Assembly (NCBI RefSeq): GCF_014803405.1
Contig: NZ_JACYFG010000032.1
Span: 62,001 to 126,000, forward strand
Direction of reading: 5' to 3'
DNA length: 64,000 nt
From: Pelagicoccus enzymogenes
GTDB lineage: Bacteria; Verrucomicrobiota; Verrucomicrobiia; Opitutales; Opitutaceae
The notes below the pieces were generated by a model. That model searched no databases. It saw nothing but the letters and a program-made list of their open reading frames with translations, and had not been told where the DNA came from. The translations under genes and the position numbers were made by a program. This document shows, in pieces, positions 31,801-41,066 of this stretch; the first letter of the stretch is position 1, and the number at the start of each line of letters is the position of its first letter.

Positions 31801-32223
31801 GCGCAAAATACTGCTGCAGCGGGTGAAGGCCGTATCAATGTAGGGCAATCCGAATACGCAGCAAACCTGGTGACGAACTATAGCTTCAAAGACGGACGGT
31901 TCAAGGGGATGTCGATTGGCGCCAACGCCCGTTGGCGTGAAGGTAACGCTGTGGGTTACCCAATCATCCAGACGGAAAATGGGCCAGCTTCCGATTTGGA
32001 GAATCCATTCTATACGGATGCTACGCTAAACGTAGGGCTCAACGCTAGCTATCGTAAGAAGATCTTGGATGACAGCGTGACCTGGATTACTCGCCTACAG
32101 ATCAACAATCTCGTGGGTGACGACGACATCGTGCTCAGCGCCGTCAATCCTGACGGGATGCCGGCTGCTTATCGGGCAGGTCGTGAAAGCTTCCTCCAGT
32201 GGACGAACACCTTTAGGTTCTAG
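28876..32223 (+). CDS. TonB-dependent receptor 3
   Basis: A 1115-residue outer-membrane importer. The signal peptide is 1-26 (AYA-QD). EEEVFELSPFEV (about 32-43) is the presumed TonB box. The plug has RLNTELKDVAASV and NVDRIALVRGPNSILFGLG. The barrel ends TNTFRF with a terminal Phe. It shares the N-terminal motif and plug landmarks with receptors 1 and 2 but is more diverged and about 140 residues shorter, so it likely recognises a different oligomer. It stands alone between two terminators, with the 12-bp motif 239 bp upstream, and is probably a monocistronic unit. There is no SusD-like partner. Substrate is unknown; the neighbours suggest rhamnose- or uronate-containing oligosaccharides. 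Confidence 0.96.
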   Translation: MIIPKTIERGSSLVLVAVLAGGYAYAQDSDSEEEVFELSPFEVSSSDDVGYRANSTLAGSRLNTELKDVAASVSVLTSEFLDDVGASDIETAFAYVAGVETALVTDTSERGSSGELQDSSVNTQPGNNRVRGLARASLTRDFFESGNGNLDRYNVDRIALVRGPNSILFGLGSPAGIINYTTKKATTGKDINEISLKVDSFGTRRAAFDFNRAIGETFAIRLMKLDENTKSQYDTSFDKDDRLTVSLLAKPFNGTSLRYNFEMTDNDARRPNYSLPIDNISHWVAQGRPIWDIRDPANQGVFPATNFPGGPSGSANPASPETLNGGVEEINSPFPFTNIQFFLPGSEDPTVPFITTKGAVGFRDLDENGNYRNINLVEDDTRLVLARSRSAFDQVDNFINTSVTDPRIFPIYDINLAALPGNSQNRESETHHVSWTQKVTEDFHFEVSGFKDNTTNVNVSRFNGADRAVSIDLNPVLLDGVTANPGYLRPYISGRGGKSEREDDREAYRFSAAYDLDFRDVSDKLGFLGRHVFSGSLFDSSATDTNFGASPSSFNSDDALTFGLNRSIYGSWVFQNWYLGDPFTADQEFPNYTTYTTQDIDPSTPISVYRPENGATINDPLVWGYSSPTPTETTYSRASWNSLDVEGEGITWQGYLWNNKIVTTLGFREDTVTSKSANQDRDELTDLVDPSNPDVWGPAIHEREALARDMDPDASQTGSTSTKGIVFHAFDWLSLHYNESDNFEVGALRVYPTLDPIPNPSGVGEDIGIVMRLFENKLEVKLNRFESSQKNVSGRGTLANTARFGVNTYERFAWATIRNFRNNRIRDYDNGRYMELEGVRLSQQEMEDYFRYAWYDPDAPNKLSEPTEARYFAPANSDDTVDVDATGYELELTYNPTKNWRIAFNATKVQTIQDNIGPGFNEYVDARIQIWDKTWKPWSLYEADGTLVRSEPGIRFQDRSVQKYMIDEYTNRIVAAQNTAAAGEGRINVGQSEYAANLVTNYSFKDGRFKGMSIGANARWREGNAVGYPIIQTENGPASDLENPFYTDATLNVGLNASYRKKILDDSVTWITRLQINNLVGDDDIVLSAVNPDGMPAAYRAGRESFLQWTNTFRF

Positions 32224-32678
32224 TCTCCAGAACCTGAATTGTTACCTCAAAGGGTTCCAGGTCATATCTGGAACAAACATCTGGTCCTGCTGCTTTTTAG
32301 TGGCAGGACCTTTTTTTATTGTTCGACAAACAGGAGATACGAGCTTTTTCGAAAAGCCTTAAAGAGCCTGGACCGTGAGTGATGAGCGTAATCCCTTCGG
32401 ATCTTATTTCTACTTTGTCAGATCAGAGCAGTGGGGTGCGGTGCTTGTGTCTTCCTGCAGAGAATTATCATCCTTGCGCTATAACAAGCGCGGCGCCCTG
32501 CGTGTTTTAAGATTTACCTAACAAGTTTCAAAGCCAAGAGGCGATCCACGTCGCCAACCAATGGGCAATCGCTCGTAGGGTGGGGCACTCCTCCGGGCGA
32601 TCGATGTGCGCGCGGAACTTCTGATTCAACCCTCCGCTTGTGGCGGAACCCCTCTGGCTACGTGTCTCGGCACTGAAC
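32224..32678. other. Intergenic region after receptor 3
   Basis: Between convergent genes. Apart from the receptor 3 terminator and a small hairpin (GCTTTTTCGAAAAGC, about 32344-32358) I see nothing. No clear terminator for the minus-strand GH2 gene was found. Confidence 0.5.
32283..32317 (+). terminator. Intrinsic terminator of receptor 3
   Basis: The stem GGTCCTGC (32283-32290) / GCAGGACC (32303-32310) is followed by seven T. Confidence 0.9.
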
Positions 32679-35600
32679 TCACTTGCCTTTTCCGAGGCGA
32701 GTCTGAAGCCATGTTTTGGGGCTTGCCGCCGACGCATTGGGTGGCATCTGGATTTTGGAACCGCGGGCGAAGAGGGTGAACAGCGCCCTCACTTGCTTAT
32801 CTGTTGCCTCGGTTTTAAGCAGGTCCCAAGGGACTTTGATCTCGAAGGTATTGCCGGTCAGATTGTCGACGGAAGCGATTTTACCGCTTGCTAGGATATA
32901 GCTGAATTGCAGCCGAGTCGCATCGGTGAGGTCTTTGGATTCGGCTGTGGAGGTGGCCAGCAGGTCCAGCGATAAAGGCTTTCCGTTGACGCTAGCGGTC
33001 GTTCGATCGTGCTCGACGGACAGCTTTATGATGTCGTTTCCGTAGCGGATTTCCTGCTCGAAGGTCTTGGGGCGTCCGTACTCGATGCCCGTTTCAAAGG
33101 TGCGTTCTTCTCCAAATACGACGCCGGCGATGTGGAGAGCCTCTTCGTTCCAAAGCAGATAATTGATGGCGGAAAGGTTGAGGTCGAACTCGGGCGGTCC
33201 TTCTACGATGCTTTCGGAAGTGAGGTAAATCGGGTGGGCGTGCAGGTAGGGCGTGACGAAGCGATCCTCCATGTCTTCCAGCCATTCGTTGAGCACGCCG
33301 TCTACTGTGATGGGAACCGTCTTCTTTATGACAACGTGGTCGAGCCCGCTCTTTGCGTTCTCGATCGGTGTGCCGTAGTGGGTAAGAACCAGCGAAAGCA
33401 TTTCGCGTTCGGACGCCTTCAGTTGCGGGCCAAATTGCAGGCTGGAGGCGAGGATTTCACCTTTTCCGTGGGGAAAGCTGAACAAGATGGGGCCGGCGTC
33501 TTCGAATCTCCAAAAGGCCTTTCCTGTAAACCCTTGCAGGAGGACGCGGGCTTTGTCGGGCAGACGCGTAAAATGGCCCGAAACGCCCACCCGAGAATCG
33601 CTGAGAAAAAGGGCAGAAGAAACCCCGCCCAGCAGCGGGTGCGCTCCCACCTTGGTAGCAAGGTAGGGCTCGGCCTGCGCGCTATCGAACTCCACTCCGG
33701 AAAGCTGGGAGGCAAGCGGGCCTGAGGCTATGAAAACGGTCCCGCCGGCAGCAGCCCATTGCTTTGCTTCTTCCAGGTCGCTTCCGTTTAAGGCGATCAT
33801 TAGGTCTTGATGCGATGCGAACGCGCCCTGTAGTGTGTCTATGGGTACGTTAAGTTGCTGCGATAGTTCGGTAGGCGATAGCGCGCCCCGAAGGGCGACC
33901 TTTCGAATCCGTTTTTGGGGTGTCTTAGCGGAAAGGTAGCGAAGCATGTTGCCGAGAAGCCGATTGGCCTGCGGGTTATCGAGGTTCTCAGTGAGGTTGA
34001 GCTGGCTGGAAAGTAGCGTGCCTTTGCCGTAGGAGAGTTCCGCAATGCTCACGTGTTCGCGTCGGGTGCCGCTAGCCAAGGGTATCCAGTTTCCTGATTC
34101 GTATTTGTTTACGCTTGAGGGGCGGGCGAAAACGTCGTCGCTGACGCGTCCGTCGACTGGGTCCCAAAGGTGCAGGTTGTCGTTTTCGATTCCCGTAAAG
34201 ATAGGATGTTCCTGCATGAGGATGGGAGCGTTCTTGGAGTAGAACAGGTCCTTGTGCAGCCCCTCCCAGCCCATGGCAGCGTAGGTATGCGGGGAGGTCT
34301 GGATAGCGGACCAGAATTGGAATTTGATGGGGAACCAAAGCGGTGCTTGGTTCTGCTTAAGGCAAAGAAGGGTACCCCCTGCGTTTAGGAAATCGAGAAT
34401 CTTGTCTCTATGCGTGTTGAGCTCTCGATTGTTGGCTCCGTCTGGTATGATCCAGATCAGGTCTGGAGCTTGATCCGGAGAGGGGATCGCCTCGGTGGAA
34501 CGAGTTTCGAGACCGACGGCTTCCAAGGTATGGGAGAGATCCGTATCTCGGTAGATTTGAATGACTGTATCGATAGAGAAGCCGGAGTGCTCGATGGGGA
34601 CGATGGAGAGCCGGTCATTGGCAATGGATTCGTGCTCGCTGTTCAAGTGCGCAATGAGCGTTTGCTCGCCTGAGGGGGCAGGCAGCTTCACTGGGATACG
34701 CCCTTGCTCGGCAGGTTGTAGTCGCAGGTGGACTTCTTTGAGGGGGGCATCCTCCCAACCGTAGCGCAGGGTGTAGCGTTTCGCAATTTCTCCATCGTTG
34801 CAGACTACGATTTCCCTCTGTAGCGGGGCATTCGCTGATGTGTATTTTTGTCTTGGCCAGACGAATACAGTCTCCGCTTGCAGAGCTTGCTTGATGGGTG
34901 CGTAGGTTGCCGCAGGTCGCAGGGGCGTTTTGCCATTGCGGTCTGTGGCTGCGCGGTCGAAAGCGAGCAGGGAGAGCCGGAAGGGCATCACTCCCGATAC
35001 GCCGATCTCCCGCATTTCCAGGATGCGCTCGCGGTAGATTTCTCCCTCTGCGAGATATCGCTCGCGTGTGGAGGCGAACTCGGGAGAGGTCGGAATGCGT
35101 TGCTCCATTCGCCCGCCCACCCAGAATTCTCCCATGAGGAGGGGTTGGTCGCCTTTGGCTTTCCAATCGCGCATGATGCGGGTGTAGTGTTCCTGCATGT
35201 GCAGGGACACCATGTCCTGATCGGGGTCGAACCAGCCCCCTCCGGAGAAGTTGATCGGACGCGTGTCGTCGAAGGGCTTTATAAAATCGGGGAGTTGGCT
35301 GACCCAAGGAAGGTGCAGCTCGTGGTTGTAGCGGAGCATCTCGTTCTCCACGTCCCAAATGACCACAGAGGGGCTGTTGCGGTCGCGCCGCGCCCATTCC
35401 TCGAATTCTTTTTTCGTATTGTTGAGAAAGCGCTGTCCGCCACGCTTGTAGAACATGACGTTGACGGACCAGATGGCCGATTGGTTGATGAGTAGCACGC
35501 CAGCTTCGTCGGCAGCTCGAATGATGTCTCCGTGAGGCATGTAGGCGTGGATTCGGCAAGCGTTGGACCCGAACATTTCCTTGTAGCGCTTGAAAATTTC

Positions 35601-36698
35601 GGTGTGGCTTTCGTCGGCCAGGTGAAAGTCGCGGTAGATCGATTCGCCCCGTAGGCGCGTGGGAATGCCATTGAGCAAGAAGGACGTTCCCTCTATCCAA
35701 AATTCTCGAAAGCCGAAGCGGGTATCCAGGATATCCTTACCTTGATCTGTTTCGAGGACGGCGCGCAGAACGTAGAGGTGTGGATTGTTTGGGCTCCAGA
35801 GTTTTGGATCCTGCCAAGGGACACGGATCTTGTGGTGGGTCGTCTCTGCGTTGTCGATCCTATGGCTTGGAATCTCCAAGTCGACTCTTCGTCCACTGCT
35901 CCAGTCGAGAACCTCGAAGGAAAGGGTTGCCGCCGGCGAGCGAGAGGGAGCGGGAGCGGGGGTGAACTCGACCTCTATCTCCATCTCTTGTTGGCGAGTC
36001 GACGTCTTGACAAAGATATCCCGAAAATAGCGTTCAGAACGGAGCTCCAAGACCGGAACGTCATCGAATCCACCCGGCAGAACCTTGTCGGCACGTCCCT
36101 GGCTGTATTCGGAATCCAACCACGCTGGACCTAGCTGATGATAGGCCTTGTCGCCATCGACCGCCGCGCTGCGGTCTTGCACGAAGATCGCCAAGGTGTT
36201 GCTGCCACGAACAACGGCATCGGTGATTTCGAATTCGAAGGGCGTGTAAGAACCAGCATGCTGGCCAATCCTCTGTCCGTTGAGAAATACGACACCGAGC
36301 AGATCGATGCGGTTGAGCAGAATGAACAAGCGATCCTGAGGCAGCGCTTCTAGTTCAAATCGGGTGGCGTACCAAGCGCACTGGTAGTCCCTCTTCGAGG
36401 GAAACTCATGCGGAAGGTCCACTCGCATACCGGCGGCGTTTGCAGTCAGCGGCAGGAATTGCCATTCTCCGGAAAGCGGGGCCTGTTTTCGGAGATCCGG
36501 AGCTCTGTCCAGAAATCCAGGTGCCTGCCTATGGATCCAGTTGAGCGACTGTGTAGGGCTTTCATGGTTGGCTTTTGGAAGCCAGGCGAGATCGATGGGG
36601 TCGGGCACGGGGGAGGTGGGGGCGATGTTTGTTTGGGCAAGGGCGATTTTACAGAATATGAGAATAGCCAGGAGTGTGAAGCAGCGTTTTGGGGGCAT
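32679..36698 (-). CDS. Secreted GH2 beta-glycosidase with C-terminal CBM9-like domain
   Basis: A 1339-residue exported enzyme (signal peptide 1-21, cut near ALA-QT). GH2 sugar-binding and Ig-like domains span about 75-330. The TIM barrel follows: SVVIWDVENEM places the acid/base at Glu453, and LLMGEFWVGG the nucleophile at Glu524, so the catalytic pair is intact. Residues about 700-950 look like a glutamine-amidotransferase-like fold (IWIIPDGANN, FLNAGGTLLCL) as in some large beta-galactosidases. The last ~200 residues contain VDGVLNEWLEDMED, a CBM9-like start. GH2 specificities include beta-galactosidase, beta-glucuronidase and others; which applies is unknown. The start is 11 bp after the stop of the unknown protein gene upstream, so it is the last gene of the GH39-dehydrogenase-unknown-GH2 operon. 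Confidence 0.9.
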   Translation of the reverse strand: MPPKRCFTLLAILIFCKIALAQTNIAPTSPVPDPIDLAWLPKANHESPTQSLNWIHRQAPGFLDRAPDLRKQAPLSGEWQFLPLTANAAGMRVDLPHEFPSKRDYQCAWYATRFELEALPQDRLFILLNRIDLLGVVFLNGQRIGQHAGSYTPFEFEITDAVVRGSNTLAIFVQDRSAAVDGDKAYHQLGPAWLDSEYSQGRADKVLPGGFDDVPVLELRSERYFRDIFVKTSTRQQEMEIEVEFTPAPAPSRSPAATLSFEVLDWSSGRRVDLEIPSHRIDNAETTHHKIRVPWQDPKLWSPNNPHLYVLRAVLETDQGKDILDTRFGFREFWIEGTSFLLNGIPTRLRGESIYRDFHLADESHTEIFKRYKEMFGSNACRIHAYMPHGDIIRAADEAGVLLINQSAIWSVNVMFYKRGGQRFLNNTKKEFEEWARRDRNSPSVVIWDVENEMLRYNHELHLPWVSQLPDFIKPFDDTRPINFSGGGWFDPDQDMVSLHMQEHYTRIMRDWKAKGDQPLLMGEFWVGGRMEQRIPTSPEFASTRERYLAEGEIYRERILEMREIGVSGVMPFRLSLLAFDRAATDRNGKTPLRPAATYAPIKQALQAETVFVWPRQKYTSANAPLQREIVVCNDGEIAKRYTLRYGWEDAPLKEVHLRLQPAEQGRIPVKLPAPSGEQTLIAHLNSEHESIANDRLSIVPIEHSGFSIDTVIQIYRDTDLSHTLEAVGLETRSTEAIPSPDQAPDLIWIIPDGANNRELNTHRDKILDFLNAGGTLLCLKQNQAPLWFPIKFQFWSAIQTSPHTYAAMGWEGLHKDLFYSKNAPILMQEHPIFTGIENDNLHLWDPVDGRVSDDVFARPSSVNKYESGNWIPLASGTRREHVSIAELSYGKGTLLSSQLNLTENLDNPQANRLLGNMLRYLSAKTPQKRIRKVALRGALSPTELSQQLNVPIDTLQGAFASHQDLMIALNGSDLEEAKQWAAAGGTVFIASGPLASQLSGVEFDSAQAEPYLATKVGAHPLLGGVSSALFLSDSRVGVSGHFTRLPDKARVLLQGFTGKAFWRFEDAGPILFSFPHGKGEILASSLQFGPQLKASEREMLSLVLTHYGTPIENAKSGLDHVVIKKTVPITVDGVLNEWLEDMEDRFVTPYLHAHPIYLTSESIVEGPPEFDLNLSAINYLLWNEEALHIAGVVFGEERTFETGIEYGRPKTFEQEIRYGNDIIKLSVEHDRTTASVNGKPLSLDLLATSTAESKDLTDATRLQFSYILASGKIASVDNLTGNTFEIKVPWDLLKTEATDKQVRALFTLFARGSKIQMPPNASAASPKTWLQTRLGKGK

Positions 36699-36709
36699 GT
36701 GATAGGGGT

Positions 36710-38056
36710 TCAGTTTCGTAGGAAGCGTTTGAGTTCGGAGCGTTGCGCCTTGATGGCGGCGGGAATGTATTTATCTGCGGAGACGCCTGAGGCATCTTCG
36801 ATCGCATCTCTCACGAGCTGCTTTCCGCTCGTTCGCCCTTCGATCGCGTGGAAGCGTGACACAAGCGCGTCGAGAAACGTGTCTCCATAGCGTCGATACG
36901 CATCAAGCAAAACGTAACGGGCTCGATGTGGATTGTCGAAGCTGATGTGGGGAACCGTTTGTGGTTCCTCTGGATCGAAATCGATTTCGCGCTTGTCGGC
37001 TTTGTTCCAGTTTAGAAGGTCTAGTCCAGTTCCGAGCTGGTGTTTGTTCGTTTTGTCTTCGGAAAGAATCTGCAGGTCGTAGATTTCGTCTACGCCCCAG
37101 AAACGAATGGTTGCGAGGTCGTGAAGAAAGTGAGCGAGGACTCGATCAAACCAGTCGCGATCCTTGATGGGTAAGGATTGGGTTTTGATGTGGCTATGCA
37201 GCTGCCTGTGAAAGCCTCTGCGGAATCGTACGTTGCCGCGAAGGACCCAACTGTAGGGATCGTAGATGTAGATCAGGTTGAGCAGAAAGTTTTCTTTAAG
37301 CTTTCGAATCTGCGCGTCGACCGGTTCGCCCGTGTTGTAGAAAATTGGATACTGCAGTTTTACCTCTTGAAAAGCGGTGGAAGGAACGTCGGCGCGCAGT
37401 CCCGCGCTGAAGTGGAACCCTCTTTGGGTTTCCAGGTTCAGGCCTTGTTCCTTAAACTTGTAGATTTGACGCCGATGTCGGTCTGGACTGACCCACGAGA
37501 CCTCCCATTTCGTGATGACGCGGCGTTCCCATTCTCCGGTTTCTTGGTTGAAGCGGATGTTCTTGGCGTACTTGTTGGCCGGAATATTCGTAGGATTGTT
37601 TTGGAGGGAATGAAGGTCCCAGACGACCAGCTCTTCTATATTGAAAAACGGGTCCTGGGCCATGCGTTTGAAGATCGATAGTTCTCGTGTCAGGTGTGGG
37701 CCCGTTATCTTAAAATCCTCGATTCCAAAGTAGCTAGAAAGGGCGGCTAGTTCTTCGGAGAAAGGCTTTATCACCTCGGCTCTCTCTTTCAGCCGTTTCG
37801 CTTCGTCCACCAGCAGCTTATTGTGGTATTTGGTGAGAATTGTATCGAACTCCCGGCGAAACCCGAGGATTACGGGATGATCGCCAGTGTACTCCTTTCC
37901 GCTCAATCCATCGATGATCCTCATGTTATTGGAGAAAACCTCGAAGCCTTCTATTTCAATCAGGAGCATGTCGTCGTCATCTGCTTGAGCGGCTGCATAG
38001 CTGGTAGAAAGAGCGAGAATTGAGAAGAGTAGAACGATTCGGGGGAGGATGCTCAT
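36710..38056 (-). CDS. Secreted protein of unknown function
   Basis: A 448-residue protein with a clear signal peptide (1-23, SYAAA-QADDDD). I recognise no family. It is hydrophilic, rich in charged and aromatic residues, without repeats or membrane segments. Notable stretches are LLIEIEGFEVFSNN just after the acidic N-terminus, KRLKERAEVIKPFSEEL (helical), FRRGFHRQLHSHIKTQS and RARYVLLDAYRRYGDTFLDAL, and a basic C-terminus. His-rich segments are present but no HExxH or other catalytic motif. It is tightly linked to the GH2-CBM9 gene (11 bp) and lies 107 bp below the dehydrogenase, so its function is probably periplasmic or surface polysaccharide handling. That is inference from position only. 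Confidence 0.8.
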   Translation of the reverse strand: MSILPRIVLLFSILALSTSYAAAQADDDDMLLIEIEGFEVFSNNMRIIDGLSGKEYTGDHPVILGFRREFDTILTKYHNKLLVDEAKRLKERAEVIKPFSEELAALSSYFGIEDFKITGPHLTRELSIFKRMAQDPFFNIEELVVWDLHSLQNNPTNIPANKYAKNIRFNQETGEWERRVITKWEVSWVSPDRHRRQIYKFKEQGLNLETQRGFHFSAGLRADVPSTAFQEVKLQYPIFYNTGEPVDAQIRKLKENFLLNLIYIYDPYSWVLRGNVRFRRGFHRQLHSHIKTQSLPIKDRDWFDRVLAHFLHDLATIRFWGVDEIYDLQILSEDKTNKHQLGTGLDLLNWNKADKREIDFDPEEPQTVPHISFDNPHRARYVLLDAYRRYGDTFLDALVSRFHAIEGRTSGKQLVRDAIEDASGVSADKYIPAAIKAQRSELKRFLRN

Positions 38057-38163
38057 TGGAGAGTAGGTTTGGTGTCTCGTTCAGGCGTAGTCACTCACCT
38101 GAAGTAAGTTTGCTTTCTGTGCGGTGTAGCGTCGGGGGCGACGCTTGCGGAAATCGTGCGTGC

Positions 38164-39159
38164 TTATTCGCCGTCGTATCTGAGTCCCCATTCCTCTCGA
38201 AACGCATCCATCGTGCGGGCGAGCTCTAGGGTCTCGTCCAGAGGAATCGTATCGCACTCTGTAAGGCCTTTTAGGATACATTCGGACGCTGCTTCGATCT
38301 CGTAGCGAAACCCGTGAAGGAACTCGCAGGGGAACTCTTTGGTGATGGTTTCGTTGCCCGTTTGCAGGGTGACGGATTGGGCTCCGATGAAAAGGGGCGG
38401 TAGCGTGATGCTTCCGGTTTCGCCGCAAAGGGTGGCGCTGTTCGTGTACTTGCTTTTGATGCCGCAGCAGAGATGGGCAACGAGCCCGCAAGGGTAGGAA
38501 AGCAATAGCGAGTCTTCGACGTCGACGCCAGTTTCGCCGATTTCGCAGATGCTATGCTGAAGGGTCGGAGGTTTTCCTCCGGCCACCATGCTCGCGAGGG
38601 CGAGCGGGTAGATTCCCAAATCAAGCAAGGCTCCTCCGGCCAATTTTGGGTTGAGCATCCGGTGGTCAGGGGCAAACGGCACGTTTGTTCCGAAGCTGGC
38701 AAAGAGCTGACGCGGCTTGCCGATAAGGCCTCCCGCGATCCATCTCCGCATCTGCGCGACCGCCGGCAGGAAGCGGGTCCACATCCCCTCCATGAGGAAA
38801 ACGCCTTTTGCGCGGGCTGCGTCGATCATCTCTGCGGCCTGCTTGGCATTGATGGCAAGCGGCTTTTCGCAGAGCACAGCCTTGCTCGAGTTTAGAGCGA
38901 GCAGGACAGTCTGGTGGTGGAAGTTATGGGTGTTGGCAACGTATACGGCGTCGATTGTAGAATCGTCGAGCAGCGCTTCGTAGCTGTCGTAGCTCTTGCC
39001 CACTCCGTTCTCGAGAGCGAAGGTCTTCGCCTTTCCCGGCGTACGTGAGGCGACCGCGACGAGTTCTGCGTTTTGTGTCGTCTTGGCGCTGGCGGCGAAT
39101 TTGCGGGCAATGCCGCCGCTTGCGAGGACGCCCCAGTTTACTTTTCGATTGTCTGGCAT
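38164..39159 (-). CDS. Gfo/Idh/MocA-family oxidoreductase
   Basis: A 331-residue NAD(P)-dependent sugar dehydrogenase type protein. A Rossmann start (WGVLASGGIARKF, 9-21) is followed by the family motif CEKPLAINAKQ at about 96-106, with the catalytic Lys of EKP, and the C-terminal alpha/beta domain with GGALLDLGIYPLAL. There is no signal peptide, so it is cytosolic. Similar short members act as D-xylose 1-dehydrogenases or dihydrodiol dehydrogenases. Beside a GH39-like enzyme, xylose oxidation is attractive but unproven. The gene starts 28 bp after the GH39-like stop, so the two are co-transcribed. A cytosolic enzyme between exported ones suggests that it acts on the product they release. Confidence 0.92.
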   Translation of the reverse strand: MPDNRKVNWGVLASGGIARKFAASAKTTQNAELVAVASRTPGKAKTFALENGVGKSYDSYEALLDDSTIDAVYVANTHNFHHQTVLLALNSSKAVLCEKPLAINAKQAAEMIDAARAKGVFLMEGMWTRFLPAVAQMRRWIAGGLIGKPRQLFASFGTNVPFAPDHRMLNPKLAGGALLDLGIYPLALASMVAGGKPPTLQHSICEIGETGVDVEDSLLLSYPCGLVAHLCCGIKSKYTNSATLCGETGSITLPPLFIGAQSVTLQTGNETITKEFPCEFLHGFRYEIEAASECILKGLTECDTIPLDETLELARTMDAFREEWGLRYDGE

Positions 39160-39187
39160 AGCATTGAAGAGGGGTAGACTCCAAAGC

Positions 39188-40864
39188 CTATCGGGCAGGC
39201 TGCAGCTCGATCTTTTGGAAGGCGAAGGAAGGGAGCTGAGTTTGAATGCGGATGAGCGAAGTCTCTCCCGTGTCGCTGGCTTCCTGGCTTGCCGTTTTCC
39301 ACTCGGACCATTGCAGGTCGTTCAAGTGGGTATAGCGGTGGGCGTTGGCCACGAAGGTGTCGACGCCTTCCTTTACGAGCATGATATAGGGAGTGCCGTT
39401 TTTATCATAAGTGTCTTTGATCCAGCCGCCGTCAGATTCGTATCGGGTGGCCCGAGGAAAATCGACCGCGAATTGCTGGAAGGCGCATTCGTCTTTGCCG
39501 TAGGTCGCGACGCGGTAGCGGTATTCAGCGTTTGGTGACGATTCCACTTCGAACACGGTCTCGACCGCCTCGTCCTCTTGGTACTCGTTGGAGATCGTGT
39601 TGTAGTTGAAAATCAAAGCGTCGTAGCTGTCGGAAGCCAGATCAGCGGCGAAAATTCCGTCGATCCTATTGCCTTCGACGGCGGGTGGGCCCTTGCTCTC
39701 ATTGGCGTAGCGATGTTTGCCGAGCATGGAGGCGAGCGCTTTTTGGGTGAGCACGTTGGGCTCAACAAGGCCGTCTCGAATGTTGCCCCAGAGATGGACT
39801 TGCTTGATGTCATTTTCCAGTACCATCTTGGCGATGCTGGCGAAGAGCGAGGAGTTGTAGGAATTGCTGAGCCAGACGAATTCGCCGTCGCGGTACTGGG
39901 AGAGTCCCCAGAATTCGTGGATCTCGAAGAGGGCGTCGGGATTCCAGTCGGGGTGCCGCTGGATCGGTTCGATCTGCTCGCGGTACACGATGTCCATATC
40001 GACGCTGTCCTCCTTGTCGTAGAAGGGGTAGTAGGAGGTGCCAATGAAGTCGTAACGGATGCCGTGAGTTTTGGCCCACTCGATGAAGGCCCCTGCGTAG
40101 GAGCCCTCGACGTTGCCGGTGTAATCGGTATATTTCTTGCCGGTAAAGCTGGCCTCGCGAAATTGGGCTCCGACTTTGGCCTCTGGAAGCACCGAGTGCA
40201 CGGCGTCGATGGTGTTCTTGTAGTGATCGAAAAACTGTTGGCGGGTTCCGATCCAATGTCCGGGACGGGTGTCGATTTCGGAGCCGACCCGAAATCGCCA
40301 GGAGGCGACTCGTTCCTCGCCGTAGGTTTCGACGAGCTTGGCGATGGCTGCCTTGATGAAGGCGTGCCATGCCTGCGGGTCGTTGGGCGGGACCGCGTTG
40401 CCGTAGGTCGAGTTCTTGTCTTCAGCCAGGTAGTGCACCCCGTCAGGCTCTTCGACGAAGGTGATGTCTCGCTGGAAGGCCCATGGCGGGTTGTCGAGGA
40501 CGATCTGCTTGAGTTGTATCCCAGAGTTCAATACGACGTCGATGCGACGAATGAGCGGTTCCCAGTCGTAGACATACTTTTCGCCGTCCCACTTGTAGCA
40601 ATCGTATTCGAGCATGCGCTCGCCTTTTTTCGACCAGCCGCCGAGCATGCGTACGCAATTGACGTATGACCCTTCCATTCCAAAGGCCGGAACGTTGATG
40701 CTTTCGTAGGGAGGCAGGCGGTTGTGCGTGTTCCAGAAGTTGTAGATCTCTCCCTTTCGGTTTGCAGGATCGGTGAAGTCACTAGTAAGGGTGATCCCTC
40801 CGAAAGCTAAGGGGGAGGCGAGGAAGCAAAGTTTCAGGAGCAGGGCGGCTCGGATGGAAGGCAT
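39188..40864 (-). CDS. Secreted GH39-like glycosidase
   Basis: A 558-residue enzyme with signal peptide 1-22 (LAFG-GITL). The central part is a TIM barrel resembling GH39 (beta-xylosidase / alpha-L-iduronidase). RVGSEIDTR has Glu196 in the acid/base place after strand 4, and ALFEIHEFWG has Glu317 as candidate nucleophile. The family usually shows an Asn before the acid/base Glu; here it is Ser195, so either the enzyme is a divergent subgroup or another clan A family fits better. A C-terminal beta domain (about 430-558) follows. Ulvan loci in Bacteroidetes often carry GH39. It heads the operon continuing with the dehydrogenase 28 bp later. Confidence 0.75.
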   Translation of the reverse strand: MPSIRAALLLKLCFLASPLAFGGITLTSDFTDPANRKGEIYNFWNTHNRLPPYESINVPAFGMEGSYVNCVRMLGGWSKKGERMLEYDCYKWDGEKYVYDWEPLIRRIDVVLNSGIQLKQIVLDNPPWAFQRDITFVEEPDGVHYLAEDKNSTYGNAVPPNDPQAWHAFIKAAIAKLVETYGEERVASWRFRVGSEIDTRPGHWIGTRQQFFDHYKNTIDAVHSVLPEAKVGAQFREASFTGKKYTDYTGNVEGSYAGAFIEWAKTHGIRYDFIGTSYYPFYDKEDSVDMDIVYREQIEPIQRHPDWNPDALFEIHEFWGLSQYRDGEFVWLSNSYNSSLFASIAKMVLENDIKQVHLWGNIRDGLVEPNVLTQKALASMLGKHRYANESKGPPAVEGNRIDGIFAADLASDSYDALIFNYNTISNEYQEDEAVETVFEVESSPNAEYRYRVATYGKDECAFQQFAVDFPRATRYESDGGWIKDTYDKNGTPYIMLVKEGVDTFVANAHRYTHLNDLQWSEWKTASQEASDTGETSLIRIQTQLPSFAFQKIELQPAR

Positions 40865-41010
40865 GGCAATATTCCAGCGTTTCGGGGTTGCGGTTCAAGG
40901 AGAGACGAGGCTTCGAAGCCATTCTGACATGGGATAACCCATTTCTACTGTTTAGGGTATTAGGTCGTCTCTCGCCCTACATTGGGGGCAGTTAGTTCGG
41001 TGACGGCGAT

Positions 41011-41047
41011 GAAAGAAACAAAGGGACGACTGCGAGAGTCGTCCCTT
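41011..41047 (-). terminator. Terminator of the atypical GH2 gene
   Basis: A perfect 11-bp stem (AAGGGACGACT / AGTCGTCCCTT) with a 5-base loop is followed on the minus strand by TGTTTCTTTC. It lies 20 bp after the stop at 41067. Confidence 0.8.
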
Positions 41048-41066
41048 GGAAGTGAGTGCTGGAGTT

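Noticed and set aside
37964-38010. LLIEIEGFEVF in the unknown secreted protein, reminiscent of the receptor FELSPFEV motif
   Set aside because: Only a loose match, and the protein is not a beta-barrel receptor, so a TonB-box reading is not supported.
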